The translations under genes and the position numbers were made by a program. From NCBI GenBank assembly GCA_907165275.2, contig OU015649.1, forward strand, positions 10,756,001-10,820,000: a stretch of 64,000 nucleotides of DNA. Direction: 5' to 3'. Source of the stretch: Zygaena filipendulae (taxonomy: Eukaryota > Arthropoda > Insecta > Lepidoptera > Zygaenidae). The notes beneath the pieces were generated by a model. The model was not told the origin of the DNA. It saw only the letters and a program-made list of their open reading frames with translations, and ran no database searches. Below, piece after piece: positions 39,301 through 51,630 of the stretch. How positions within the stretch are numbered: position 1 is the stretch's first letter; each line of letters opens with the position of its first letter.

Positions 39301-42300
39301 TTTGATTTATTTGGATTTAAAGTTTCGTGAGACATATTATTAATTAATATAAATGTAGTGCTTGTTATACTCGTATGGTTATAATGTTGGGAAGTAAATT
39401 TTGTTAAGGTTAATGAAAAATATTATAAGTAGTTACCTATGTGTTTATATACTTACTTGCTATTTGTAGGTACCTATGTCCTGAGAAAAATTGTACAATA
39501 TACCTACTAATTGCTAATGAGGCATTATCTATTATTGACAATATCAGAATCACGATCATAGTTGTAATTGTGAAGTGCATCACAAATTATTCTGATATTA
39601 AAGGTATCATTGCAGTACGTACAGCATAATATAGCCTTATAGAATAGTGCAGTAAACGAGCCAGCTAATAGCAATAAGTTCCAATTTGGAGCTGAATTTG
39701 GACCTTACATTCCCGATAACCGTTAATCCCGAGACGTGGCAGTGCTGTAAATTAAACTTTATATCATTTTTAATGACCACCTCGAATGGTGTTTTGATTG
39801 CGGGCGGCTGGAGGCGTCGACAAGTCGACACGATGATAAGGCGACAGTTAACGTCCAACACAAAAAACGCGCTTAACGGCCAAAAAAGCGTCTCTCACCC
39901 AGCGCAGCGTGAAGCTCGAGCTCGTCTATGCAGTCCCGAGCCAAACACAGTTTTATGTGGATTCCTACATCGTAACACACTTCACTTTACGACGCACTCT
40001 ATAAGGCACAACTTGTTTTTATGATGCATCATTAATAATTTTTTAGTATCTAGCTAATAGTCGAATTTTGTAAGCTCCAATATGATTTCCTTGCTAATTT
40101 ATATCCCTACGACTTTAAGAGCTCAATAATATCTTACACTTTTTTTTCTCTAACCCCTAGCCCATAAATAAAATGTAAACAGTAAATATTTTAACAAGAG
40201 TCTTTGTTTTGACATTAGGGAACACAATTTGTGTAATTTACCGGCCATTGATATTTTAAAGATATAAATTAAGCGTGAAACGAGAACACAAAACGTGTAA
40301 AAACCATCGTAAGATAACAAAAAGCGGACCATTAATCTCTCATTGTGCGACGTCGGTGAAACGTCCCGTTTTGTTTGCGGACTCGTCTCGATTTAAAACC
40401 AACGTCACTAGTTTACAGATCGCCATTGTGCGTAAACCGCTGGGTGTGATCAGATACAATGAACGCCATAACAAATGGGGCGAGAATAACTGCCTTCATA
40501 ATATTGTAACTATGTACACAAATCATAAATTTATTATAATAAATCACTGTATTCGTTACTAACAGATTTTTAGGAAAACTATAAATCCAACTAAATAAAT
40601 ATGATACGTAACTCAGATTAGGTAGGTAAGTAAGTACGTATACCTACTAACGGATGATGGCCGGCGGGCAAGATTGGTGGTCAAAGATCATTTTTTTTAT
40701 TGAGGACGCATTGCTACCGCCGATTGGCAAACTCATTTTAATATTCAATTCTGATTTGAATAAAAAAATGCGGCAAACGAATTCCCTCAAAGCCAATACG
40801 CAGTAAAGGGAAATTCTCCTAAGTGCAAGAATGAAAACATGTCATAGGGGACCGATCACTCATCAGCTAAGCAAGTAGAATTTGTTTATTTGAATGTATA
40901 CGTTTTGTGTGTCACCATTGATCCCACGAGCAGTATTCCCCGGGTGCGCCGCGCCGCCCGCTTCTCATGCTCCGCGATTGACAGCTCGTGACATGTGACG
41001 GCCATTGTCACGGTGACATGTTGACACTGGCAGAACTTGACTTCTAGTCGGATTCCGCATGTAAATTGTAAATACGGAAACATTACCCGCACGGGAGCCG
41101 ACTGCGCCCGACGGACGGGACACATCGTACAATGTAACGACAAATTAAATAATAGAATAATAAACTGAATTTTTGTTTGAATAAACGCTACAGCTGCCGC
41201 CGGTTTATTTGTAGAATAATTTTTGTCACTTTCCGTCGTTAACGTTGTCATGTGACAAGTTAGGAACATTTTTTTTGTGCTGTGCAACCTTACCTACAGA
41301 CTGTTCTCCTATAAATTAAAATGCCAACTCCAAACTATGTATGTATAGAAAAGTTGTGCATATTTTATTTATAGTTACATTCTGATGTAAGAGGAATTGG
41401 TATAAATAAGATCGGTATAAGCCAACACAGAATCCGCCCAATGAGGAATTTGGCGAAAATCGACTACCGTATTACACGTCAATGTAATAATTTAATGAGG
41501 ATTAGTTTTCATTCATATAAAAGGTTATCTTTGATTAGGACTTACTTTCTACTCCGATTTTGACAAAAAAATAATATTTTACTAAAAGCACGACCACTGT
41601 TACAGCTGGGTGAAATGTCTTGTGTTAACTTGAACGATGATTATATCATAATTATCGTTATCGTTATAATATTATATCGTATTATAGTACTAACACATTA
41701 ATTTATTAGTATATTATACATGCAAATATACAATAAATTTGTTTCTATTAGTTTCATTGACACATCTTAGACGTGTCGTCTGAGAAGTCTCCCAAAAGCT
41801 CTACATTAAGGATTAACAGTAGGTATTTAAGTTTAAATACATAGAAACAAAACAAAGTGATATTTGTGTAGGTGAAGTGGACAGCCCCCGCGGCGCGGTG
41901 CCCCCCGCTGCTGCCCCAGACCCCCTCCGGATGTCAACCCTGTCTCCAGCAGAGAGTCTTCCTCTCAGCCATGGTGACAAACTGACAATTCAACCATTCA
42001 ACCCTAATGTTGTTATGTTGTATAAAGAACTTTCGATGACCAAACAATATCTTTTATTTATGGTCATGTTGTACCCCAACAATGGTGTTTAAATTTTTTT
42101 CGCCCCGGTTTTGTTTCTGGCAATGTTTAAAACTTAAACTCGTCTACTTTCATTTGCATATGAGTAGGTATAGGTATATTGTGTTTTTGATAAAGTTTTT
42201 GAATATAAACAAATCTTATAATATGGTTAAAGATGAAGTTCGCATAATCACACTGACTCTACTAATAACTTAAAGTTATCTCGCTAAGTTAGTCAAAGCC

Positions 42301-44969
42301 CCGAGTGACTACTGTAACCACTCATTACTGTGTAGGTATAACAAATACTTATAATATGATTAAATGTCATGTCTGTAGATAATCACAAGACTCTACCACT
42401 AACATTAACTTATCTAACTTTTGTTATAAGCAAATGTATTATAATAATCTGGAACTCCACATAATTAGCATAAATGTAAACACAGGCAAACAACTATAGT
42501 GATTTGTTAAAAAAAACTTACTTCATGAATACTGTTTACTTTTAGAAAAAAAGTTACAGCAATTAAAACTTATGCATTCGTCCTTATGGACACTTTGATA
42601 TGTATATTTTCGGCCTAATCTCTAATGAACTCTTCAACAACGGTAGGTGCCTTTTTTAAGGCTCCGACCCTGACTCTACCTTCAGCATATTGTACTTAGC
42701 GTTTACCTACGCAATATTGTACACTTTGTTACCAAAAGCTATTTTAAGAATCTAATTTTGGAAGTCTCCCAAATTCATAAAATAGTTCATTCATAACTAA
42801 CGCAATAGCTATCGTCTAAGAGACTGGCTTCGCGGAGTGAGGGATTACTTGTAATCCCATCTAAGTCGCACAATTATTGTTTGCTCCACGTTAGGGAGAC
42901 GACGCCCGCCCCAGCTATTAGCCTCGCTTTATCTGTTCGGATATACCTACTTAGGTGGATACAATAGTGTAGTGCGCCCCTCGCTTTGTCCGCCACTAAT
43001 CCGCCGGGGAAGTGGCTAAATATCTTGTGCAAATAAACATTCGGCTTGTACTATTGTATTGTCAGGGGACCAAACAGTAGCTGTTGCTAATCGGATTGTT
43101 CGCGTTACAAAAAGATATCACACTGTACTGTAATTAGACTGAATAACACCACGATTTATGGCGTTACGCTTCATTTTGAGCAATCAGTAAGGCTCTTGCT
43201 TCTAAGGGAATCATGTTCTTGAAGATATGTGATATGTCATCCTACCCACTTTACAAGTAGTAATTACAATAAAATTTATTCATTAAATAACTGATTTTAC
43301 AAATTATACCGTGAGGTGATATTATAAGTGTGTGTACCACTTATAATAAAATATCCTGTAATGTTTTAGTGTTAAGCTTTTTAAAGTAGGTATAGATGTT
43401 TACCGTTAAGTTCTTTTTATACTTAGTGGTTGTGGATACGAAAATTAATGGTTAGTTTACTAAGTTATCTTGTTTTTTATAGGTTAAGTATATCTTTATT
43501 TTGATTGATTACAAAATTTAAATAAATAGGGAAATCGAGGTATATTACGACTGATTACACTATAACTCAGAGCTCTATTAAATTTAATTAAAAAAAAAAT
43601 TTTTACTAATTCCAATAATATTAGGTTACCCTTACCCTTACTCTTACTTTGATCAGATTGGTTTTTATTTACCTATTTGCTTAAAATATGAAAAATAAAC
43701 TTACACATATTGTGTCAGAAAAGGGTGTTCCCAATAAGCATACGATTTGCATAGAGCGAGCGGTGTGAGCGCGAGTCCTATAGGCTGCGGTGCACGATGA
43801 CGGTGCACCATGGAAACAACGTATTCACTAGAGAGGCAATGCAGGCAGGGCGGGCGCGACATGGTTGCAAAGCATGAGCAATAGCTGCAAATGCTCAAAC
43901 TTTCCCAAAACATTCTTTGTTACTCAACCTAAGTATATTTCCAACAATAAACTTGGTTACTGTCAATTTTGAAAACAATTATTAAACTCATAACCTAATA
44001 AATTTTAATACATTTCATTGCATTTGTGAATGTTTTTGGGCGTGATGAAATTCATCCGGCGACTCTGGTTTTCACCTGTTTTCATAGTAAACTAAGTCGA
44101 TGGCCCTTCTATCTGTTCCGTGCGGTGCACATACCGCAGAAGGACGCGCTGGCTGAGCGCTGCATGACTATTCATGAGAGGCGACGGCTGCGCACCCAGC
44201 CCCGGGCCGCGCTCGCTCCCCAACTACATTTGAATAAATACAATTAACTTGTTTGTTTTACTCGCCCCGTTACGCCCTTTCGCGACGACCTGGCCTACGA
44301 TGCATTCCTTACCAGTCTTTACACTGATCCACGACGCACTCCACAGAAACAGTTTTAGTGTTGTGTATACCTACCAGCTTATTTTACATACCATATCCGG
44401 CGTGAAACTGAATTTTAAAACGGTCCAGGAGCTACACTATAAACTATTTCGCTTGTGATGGTATTAATATTCAAATTAGGTATAGCTAATGGTGATATTC
44501 GGCAGCGAGCGGCGCGAGCGGCTCAAAGACGTACACGATCCACGGCGCTGTTCACTGTTATTATCTCAACACATTACGCTCTTACATAGCTCATTCCTTT
44601 TTTACCAGACGCCTCCTTCTCGTTTCCACCTTGGCAGCGCGAGCAGGACCACCGGTCGTTTACACTAAACTCACCTTATGGGCGTTACTTCGACGATTTA
44701 TCATTTAGCGATGCCCACAGACATTATTTGAAACGCATTAAAATCGCGGTTGTTGGAAAATTTGTCGGCAACGAAATTAGTATCTACTCTTCTCCCGGTA
44801 TATAATTTATGGCTCATAACGCATCCGGTGCACGAGCTGCTATCTTTCTAATTAGGATTTCATTAACTTTGACACCGATGTCTATTTCTCTGATAGATAA
44901 TGACATCAGAATGTACCCTGAAGAACAATTATTGAATTGTGATTTTGGTAGAAAAGCAGTCAAATAAAG

Positions 44970-45185
44970 TAACGTCTAAAATCTATACTAATATGTATTA
45001 TAAAGAATTAAACTTTGTGAATTGTGAGTTTCTGACGTTGTAGGGTTAATTTCTGGATCTACTAAACCGATTTTAGGAAGCTTCAGTGATCCAGAGTGAC
45101 ATAGAGTAGGTACCTACTTTTTAACGTGGAACTCCCGCGGAAACTCTGAAATTACCGCGGGTGAAACCATGAGGGACAGCTAATT
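44970..45185 (-). repeat. CCGCGG-type repeat (minus)
   Basis: GGAACTCCCGCGGAAACTC, ATTACCGCGGGTGAAACC and GAGGGACAGCTAA. Confidence 0.8.
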
Positions 45186-46343
45186 ATTATTTGTATTTGT
45201 AACAATTACATGCAAGTATTTTGATAAATGTTAAAATCGAATCTTATTTTAATTTTTTTATTCATAAAATGTAGAGTTTCTCATTACTGCGTTTACCTAT
45301 AGGTATATGTGCATATAGGAAGGTAAGTACATCAATATTTTGTGAAGATGAGGTACAACCACGCATAAAACTCATTAAATTGCAGAATCTATCAAACAAT
45401 TTTAGGTTTACGTGTATTAGAAAATTCCGCGATACTTGTTACATAAAACATATTATTATTCTAATCATTTTATGCACAATAATTTCAGTTCGGACCAGCA
45501 TGGACCAATTTCCATGGTTCGGACATATTTTCTTTCCGCAGGTAACACTTACACTTTGTAGGTCTGTCCTACACAATTATATTAGCAAAAAAAACTGCAA
45601 GCCCATCTCGGTAGATACTGCGAGAAATATATACTTATTTTGCGAGGGAAAAAAAACGTATCATTCTAGAAAGTCGTGGCGGAATAATTCGTGGCGTTGC
45701 CAGTCTGTACTATCGGCACCGGGCGGTGAACGCTGGCCCGAGGAAGCTGTCACGCGCGACGCGAGCACGTGATGAATATGTATCGGCAGGCCAGAACGGC
45801 GCCTTGTAATTTGAGACTCGCCGGTAATTATTTACGTGAGACTGGAGCTGACTGCCCGCCGCCACCCGCACTCCTCACCCGCACCGCAACGAATCGTTGA
45901 TAGCGCGGCCGCGGTGCCGCTATACATATTATGTATACCGCCGCGCTATCCGGTCGCTGCTCAAGCTCCGGTACTCCAGCCGGGGACAACTTACCGTGCC
46001 TACTGACTGCACTAGACAGTTTGTCAGTATCATCTCTCAATTACGCACATAAATGCAGGCACATAAATGAAAGTTTTCGTGAAATTCCAATTTTAAAACT
46101 TTATGTTTTGGTTTTTAATAACGCGCAAAAAAAAAAAAGAAAAAAAAAAACCAGCAAAAAATAATAGAGAGTTAGAGTCAAGCTATACAGACTATCCTAG
46201 TATCCTCTTAAGAAATAAGAAAAATAGAATTATGCCAAAAACTTCATCAGCGTAATGAACAAATGCATAGAGAGTCGTTTTAAGTATTATCATGTCTACC
46301 TACTTTTCATCCGCACACACCTATCTTTTGTTTTATAACTAAC

Positions 46344-46600
46344 TAGCAATCCCGCGCGGTTTCACCCGCGATAATTTTGAAGTGCCCGCGGATATGTTCC
46401 ATACAAACTTTTCAACCCCTTTTCATCCTCTAAGGGGTTGAATTTTCAAAAATCCTTTCTTATCGGATGCCAATGTCATACAAAGATGCCAATGTCTCCA
46501 AGTTTCAGGTCTCTACGACTCTCTCTCTTTAGGTTGTGCGTTGATCCATCAGTCATTCAGGACAATGGATTTTATATATATATATATAAATGAAAATATT
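46344..46600 (+). repeat. CCGCGG-type repeat with TA microsatellite
   Basis: CTAGCAATCCCGCGCGGTTT and CACCCGCGATAATTTTGAAG, then 'cttttcatcctctaaggggt', ending in (TA)n at about 46573-46590. Confidence 0.75.
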
Positions 46601-47189
46601 ATTTTTCTGTAGTCCGGTTGACCGAACAACTGAATCGTGCCACGAGTAAAGGGTTGGCTATAGACCGATTTGATTATCTACTAAGACTTGTATTATTTCC
46701 TTTTTGTAAATATTATTTCATATTTACTCATTGCATGACTGTTGCGGTAGGTAGATATAATATATCTGTTCGGGTATTCAGAAAAAATACACACAAAATA
46801 AACCGTAGCTTTAGTGCCTAAATAAACTTGATAAATCACATCATATTAACCACGCTAATTTAACACGATGTAAGAAATTTATATTCGAATCGTAAAAATG
46901 GTTTGCAAACTTTTTTGCGCCGTTTAAACATCGGATTTCAAACTTCGAAGTGTGAACACGTCATGTTTTGACTTATTTTGACATCAAGGCTTTTTGGTAC
47001 ACTTATTTTAGTATATAGATACCTAACTACTACCTACCTACCTGCCTTGACCCCTAACCTTCTGATACCTGATAAATGGAGATTTATTTGATTAAGTTCA
47101 ATGAACAAAAACAAAATTATACAATTCCAATTGTACTATTTAAAAAATGTAGAGTTTCTTGTCTTCGGTTTGTATTACATTATGTAAGT

Positions 47190-47400
47190 AGACACATATT
47201 AATTTTTTTTTTTATGTCATAGGGGGCAAACAGGCAAGTGGTACCGCCACTAGTGGTACCTGATGGTAAGTGATTACCGCCGCCCATAGACATCTGCAAC
47301 ACCAGAAGGCATGCAGGTGCGTTGCCGACCTGGAATGGGGATGGGAACTGACTTTCAAGTGGGGCTGCCGGAACACACCGAGGTGTAATATCCTATTGAT
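47190..47400 (+). repeat. 'TGATGGTAAGTGATTACCGC' lepidopteran dispersed repeat
   Basis: Contains TGATGGTAAGTGATTACCGC, CAACACCAGAAGGCATGCAG and GTGCGTTGCCGACC, a block I know as a very common moth/butterfly repeat of uncertain class. A small imperfect hairpin, GGTACCGCCACTAGTGGTAC, sits inside. Confidence 0.7.
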
Positions 47401-48562
47401 ACAAGTACTGCCACCTACAAATTGATGTCGGAACTTTTAAGACTTGCAGACTCACAGCACAGCACTTTTGGAGACTCTACAAGACTCTACAATATCTGCA
47501 TTGTTCATGAGATAGCGTTTTTAACATTAGAGATTATAATATAATCTTTTTGAAATTTATGCAAGATACGAAAGCATCAGTAGGTACTTAGTAGTCAAGT
47601 CCAACTTTCGTATCTACCAATGGTAACTTATAATATTGATTTAATTGTATTTACATATTTTATATGTAGGTACCTATCATCAAATTGATTTTAATAGATA
47701 GGTGTACCTACCTATTGAGCGGTGGTCGCTGCTCGGGCGAGCGGAACGCGAACTCCCGCTGTGTCGAGGACCCTTGAACACACACAGACCGCGGGGCGCC
47801 GCGCCCTCTACACTAATAACACCATCTTACCCTCTGTCATGCCTTATTTCATTCTCTAGTCACCTGTTTTTTTTTCTTTATCTCCATTTTTTCTGCTCAC
47901 CAACCGAAATCGAAAAATAAATAAACCAAAGAACATCTGATGATGGTAATCCTTCATCCTCATTGTCTTTTGGCAGTTTCGAGGAATAAAATATGTTAAG
48001 TTCTTGTGACGTGACATTCGAACGTTAGAGTAATAAATCGCGTCGCTTAAAATATTTTAATACACTGATTATATTCTCTTTGACCCTCTTTGAATGGATA
48101 TCACGGTGTTATTAATTTAGTACGCTTGGCTTCAGCTAAGCTATGTAGTGCCACCGCTGGAATGTACCATGACGCATTACCGACCATCAAGATCGAAAGA
48201 TAAGGATCTATAAGGAAATATCGTATATTTCTATAAGGTCAATAATCACGCCGCGGTTAACGAAGAGAACCTCGGTCAACGTCTTTGAATGGTCACAATA
48301 TCAATTTTTTCACAAATTTCAAAATACTACTAGTTACTGCTAGTTAGTATATACTGGTACTAAGAAAATATAATCACTGCGGATAGGTATTTACCAATGA
48401 TTTTATAATTGGTATTAATTCCAATCAATGTAAAAATTATTATTATTATTGGTGAAATTTATTAAGCACATAGACATTGGACAATCTGATTGGGTACATA
48501 ATATATCCATGCATAAAATTCAAATTCATTTTGCCCCAGATAAAATTCAACGCGCAGCCATC

Positions 48563-48575
48563 GTTGCTAAGCAAC
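48563..48575. promoter_or_regulatory. RFX X-box upstream of tilB
   Basis: GTTGCTAAGCAAC is a perfect inverted repeat of GTTGCT about one central base and fits the RFX consensus (GTTRCC-N(1-3)-RGYAAC type). A second half site, CGTTGCTAA, follows at 48577-48585. It lies 163 bp upstream of the ATG of a ciliary assembly gene. Cilium genes, including dynein-arm assembly factors in Drosophila chordotonal neurons, are classically driven by RFX, so function is likely, though inferred. Confidence 0.75.
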
Positions 48576-48737
48576 CGTTGCTAATCATTGATTTGCAAAG
48601 AAACTAAAGGAAACCTTTTTATAGCTTTCAACAAAGGCTTTCAAGTTGAAAGCGATTAAAATAAAACTAAAACAGTTCTAAAACAGTGATAACGTATATA
48701 TTCTCTGAGTAACAATATTAATAACATTGTTATAAGG

Positions 48738-50033
48738 ATGGTGAGAATAACTGTGGATCTAGTCCGCAAAAAGGCCGAACACCACGATTGTTTGCTGGGA
48801 CCGTTGGAAGAGATCTCTCTCCACCAAGAAAATATCGAAAAGATTGAACATATTCAAAATTGGTGTCCTAAGCTTAAAATTCTCCTCCTTCAAAGTAATC
48901 TCATTGCTAAAATAGAGAACCTTAATAAACTTAAGTTTCTGAACTATCTTAATTTGGCTCTAAACAACATAGAGATAATTGAAAACCTTGACAGGTGCGA
49001 ATCTCTACAAAAATTGGACCTCACTCTTAACTTCATCGGTGAAATTATAAGTGTTGAATCTCTCGTCAATAACTACAATTTAGAAAATTTGTATCTTACC
49101 GGGAATCCCTGTACTGATTATGATAATTATAGAGATTTTGTCATTGGAACTCTACCACAGCTTGTTTCCCTTGATGGAACAGACATCGAACGGTCTGAAA
49201 GAATCAAAGCTCTACAAAATCTTCCATTTATAAAATCTGATATTTTATTTGAACAAGAAAATTATAGATGTCAACGTAAAAAACAGAAATCTAGATTAGA
49301 AAGAGATATACAGGACAAATGGGATAACAAGTACAAAGATATGCCTCCCGATGAAAGAAACAAAGTGTTTTGGGCTGAAAAATGTGAACATGCTCCTGAA
49401 GTTCGCGTTGAAATCGAACGTATGCGACAGTTGAAATTACAAAGTTATGAAAGTCCGAAGAAAAATGAAGAGAAACGCCAATACAAATATTTTGCTCCTG
49501 ACGGAAGACCCTTTAACATCAACCAACCAAAGATTAATTTCAATTTTAATGATACGGAGCCTGATAAATTAATTCTAGATTTGGCTATTTACAAGCATTT
49601 AGATACTAGCCTACTTGATATTGACGTTCAACCCAATTATGTTAGAGTAATGATCAAAGATAAGTTATTTCAACTCCATCTACCAGAAGAAGTAAACACT
49701 ACGAACTCGACGGCTCAGCGATCGCAAGTCACTGGTCATTTAATAGTAACTATGCCGAGAGCCAAACCCCTCATCTTAAACCAAGTTTCCAAAAATAAAC
49801 AACCGACAAATTCTCAACTATACCACGAGCATGATGTAAAAGATTGTCATTCAACGACTGGACAGTCGAAGAGAGAATTTTTGGAAATAGGACCTGAAGA
49901 GAATATCTTGGATTTTACTAAAATGACTCAACCTAGACCACGGCCTAAAACCGTAAATTCGAGATTGGAATTAAGTGCGAAACAGCCTTCACCAGATTTT
50001 GTTGATAATTCAGAAGTCCCCGACCTTATTTAA
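48738..50033 (+). CDS. tilB: Dynein axonemal assembly factor 11 (tilB / LRRC6), intronless
   Basis: 431 aa in one exon; the ATG at 48738 is the first in frame. Residues about 18-125 form SDS22-type leucine-rich repeats (EEISLHQENIEKIEHI, LKILLLQSNLIAKIENL, LNYLNLALNNIEIIENL, LQKLDLTLNFIGEI, LENLYLTGNP). The LRR cap follows (YRDFVIGTLPQLVSLDGTDI, then ERSERI), with the LRRC6-type SLDGTxIxxSERI signature. A charged, probably helical middle (about 170-245) precedes a CS/p23-like beta domain (about 250-343, YFAPDGRPFN...LIVTMPRAKP). This order and the length (Drosophila TilB is around 400 aa) identify the family. The protein acts in the cytoplasm, helping chaperones preassemble axonemal dynein arms; in insects this matters for hearing/stretch neurons and sperm tails. 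An X-box lies upstream. The neighbouring transglutaminase is convergent and unrelated in function. Lack of introns could mean an old retrocopy or simple intron loss; the frame is intact. Confidence 0.93.
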   Translation: MVRITVDLVRKKAEHHDCLLGPLEEISLHQENIEKIEHIQNWCPKLKILLLQSNLIAKIENLNKLKFLNYLNLALNNIEIIENLDRCESLQKLDLTLNFIGEIISVESLVNNYNLENLYLTGNPCTDYDNYRDFVIGTLPQLVSLDGTDIERSERIKALQNLPFIKSDILFEQENYRCQRKKQKSRLERDIQDKWDNKYKDMPPDERNKVFWAEKCEHAPEVRVEIERMRQLKLQSYESPKKNEEKRQYKYFAPDGRPFNINQPKINFNFNDTEPDKLILDLAIYKHLDTSLLDIDVQPNYVRVMIKDKLFQLHLPEEVNTTNSTAQRSQVTGHLIVTMPRAKPLILNQVSKNKQPTNSQLYHEHDVKDCHSTTGQSKREFLEIGPEENILDFTKMTQPRPRPKTVNSRLELSAKQPSPDFVDNSEVPDLI

Positions 50034-50104
50034 GGCGAACTGAGATGTAAAATGGTGTTGGGCATATGAATTATCTATCCCCACTATAATTATTTCAACT
50101 CTTA

Positions 50105-50110
50105 AATAAA
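50105..50110 (+). terminator. Polyadenylation signal of tilB
   Basis: AATAAA 72 nt after the tilB stop codon, the first such hexamer downstream on that strand. Confidence 0.6.
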
Positions 50111-50276
50111 ATATACAAGACATTGACTATTTAAGTTATTTAAGTATTTGAGTTAATGTACCTACTACCTATTGCTCATTTGCTACCTATCCTATTGGGA
50201 TTAGAAACCCGATTTATTCGCTCGACAGAAGAATATTGGACATAACTAATGTATCTTTTGTGATTTCATCATCTAT

Positions 50277-50655
50277 ACTAGCTGTTTCTCGCGGTTTTAC
50301 CCACGGGGCTAAAAAGTACCCTATGTCCTTCTCTATACCCCTAAGTTACACGTTGTTAGGGGCCCTAACAACGTGTAGTCAGATACCCATAAACTATAAA
50401 GTTCGGAATGAAGTCTACGCGACGCGTGACGCTACGTTCATGTCGAAATTTCAAATATGTATAACTCTGAAGATTAGCCACGGGGCTAAAAAGTACCCTA
50501 TGTCTTCTCTATACCCCTAAGTTACACGTTGTTAGGGGCCCTAACAACGTGTAGTCAGATACCCATAAACTATAAAGTTCGGAATGAAGTCTACGCGACG
50601 CGTGACGCTACGTTCATGTCGAAATTTCAAAGATGTATAACTCTGAAGATTTTGT
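50277..50655 (+). repeat. CCGCGG-type edge followed by a 177-bp tandem duplication
   Basis: After CTAGCTGTTTCTCGCGGTTT, a unit starting CACGGGGCTAAAAAGTACCC occurs at 50302 and again at 50479, with almost no differences. Each unit holds the hairpin CACGTTGTTAGGG-G-CCCTAACAACGTG. Confidence 0.9.
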
Positions 50656-51496
50656 TTAGGTAACCTACAGTTTTAAGGGAAAGATTTTAAAAAAAAAAAT
50701 TGATATGGAAGTTAACTTTGATCGAGATGAGATGAGTTATATTTAAATTTAAATTTAATTCGCATACAAACTTACAAAGCAGGCTAAGTTTCAGTTAGTA
50801 GCAATTAGTTGTTTCCCATATGGAGTTGTTGTTAGGCACAGAGTTGATCTACGCGTGAGTTTTATTAAAAACTCAGAAAAAAAAATATAAACTGCAAGTT
50901 GGTAGGTAATTAGAATTAGGACCTCCGCTAAATTCTCTAGATTTTCAAATAGCGGTTTAGTTAGGTATTTGACATTAATTTATTAAGTATAAGCTTATTA
51001 TTAATTAGACATGCCCCGCAGTTTCACCCGCGTGAAAGGTTTTTATACGTAGGTATAACAACTTTTTTTCCCGACATCCGATTTCAATGAAACAAAGCCT
51101 AGGTATATGTAGTTCTAAGCTAAGCTTAATCTACCTAAAAAAACCGCATGACAATCCGTTCAGTAGATTCAGAGATTATCGCGAACAGACAGACAGACAT
51201 ACAGCCGAAAAGGTTTTTTGAGAAACCCTTTTCTTGTGGTTGGTTTATCTTCCCCAGTCAATTTTTGTTAAAAATATTCAATGTATCTACAGAATCGTGG
51301 ATTCTACTCTTTTATTATAGTACAGATTATAACAAAATAATTTAATAAACTTACAAGTTACAATTATATTTTTAAATAGTTACCTAATAAAGTTTAGAAA
51401 TATTTAATTAAATATGTTATTGTATAGGCACCTACATTTATATAATTATATAAACTTATGCAGTTAGATGATATTGAATTTAAATAACACAGGTAG
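50656..51496. other. Intergenic stretch between convergent tilB and transglutaminase
   Basis: AT-rich; contains one CCGCGG-type repeat (about 51008-51215, + strand: CATGCCCCGCAGTTTCACCC, CAGACAGACAGACATACAG tail). Nothing else recognised. Confidence 0.6.
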
Positions 51497-51502
51497 TTTA
51501 TT
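51497..51502 (-). terminator. Candidate polyadenylation signal of the transglutaminase gene
   Basis: AATAAA on the minus strand, 129 nt past the stop codon. A weaker AATAAT lies nearer the stop, at about 51610. Confidence 0.4.
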
Positions 51503-51630
51503 TTTTTACTGTTACAATATCGATTGTCAAGTGTCAATTAACTAACCATAATTATTTTACACGGCTAGTATAAATATACAACACTTATAGTTATCAAAAT
51601 GTTGATTATTATTTATAGATTGGTATAACG

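Larger units (their letters stand above)
30241..48562. other. 18-kb intergenic block between the T-box gene and tilB
   Basis: No supported gene. Besides the repeats listed separately, it holds GC-rich islands in AT-rich DNA at about 36890-37030, 38100-38165, 39120-39220, 40920-41130, 41880-41960, 43740-43880, 44100-44240, 44490-44660, 45700-45990 and 47720-47820. Open frames of 70-133 codons cross several of them, but none resembles a protein family, and the island sequence is free of stops in more than one frame. These could be enhancers of the T-box gene, whose 5' end faces this block, or single exons I cannot recognise (41863-42090 + has a possible acceptor, TTGTGTAG). Confidence 0.5.

Noticed and set aside
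40886..41287. 133-codon minus-strand ORF
   Set aside because: It crosses a GC island into AT-rich DNA, matches no family, has abrupt composition change along its length and no splice or start context to support it.
41863..42090. Possible plus-strand exon (SPRGAVPPAAAPDPLRMSTL...) after TTGTGTAG
   Set aside because: Only the first 30 codons look non-random, it begins at a GTG and not an ATG, and there is no partner exon in sight. Kept as a GC island.
45380..45772. 130-codon plus-strand ORF with a hydrophobic stretch
   Set aside because: Composition shifts from AT-rich to GC-rich mid-frame, no homology recognised, and the start is not a clear ATG context.
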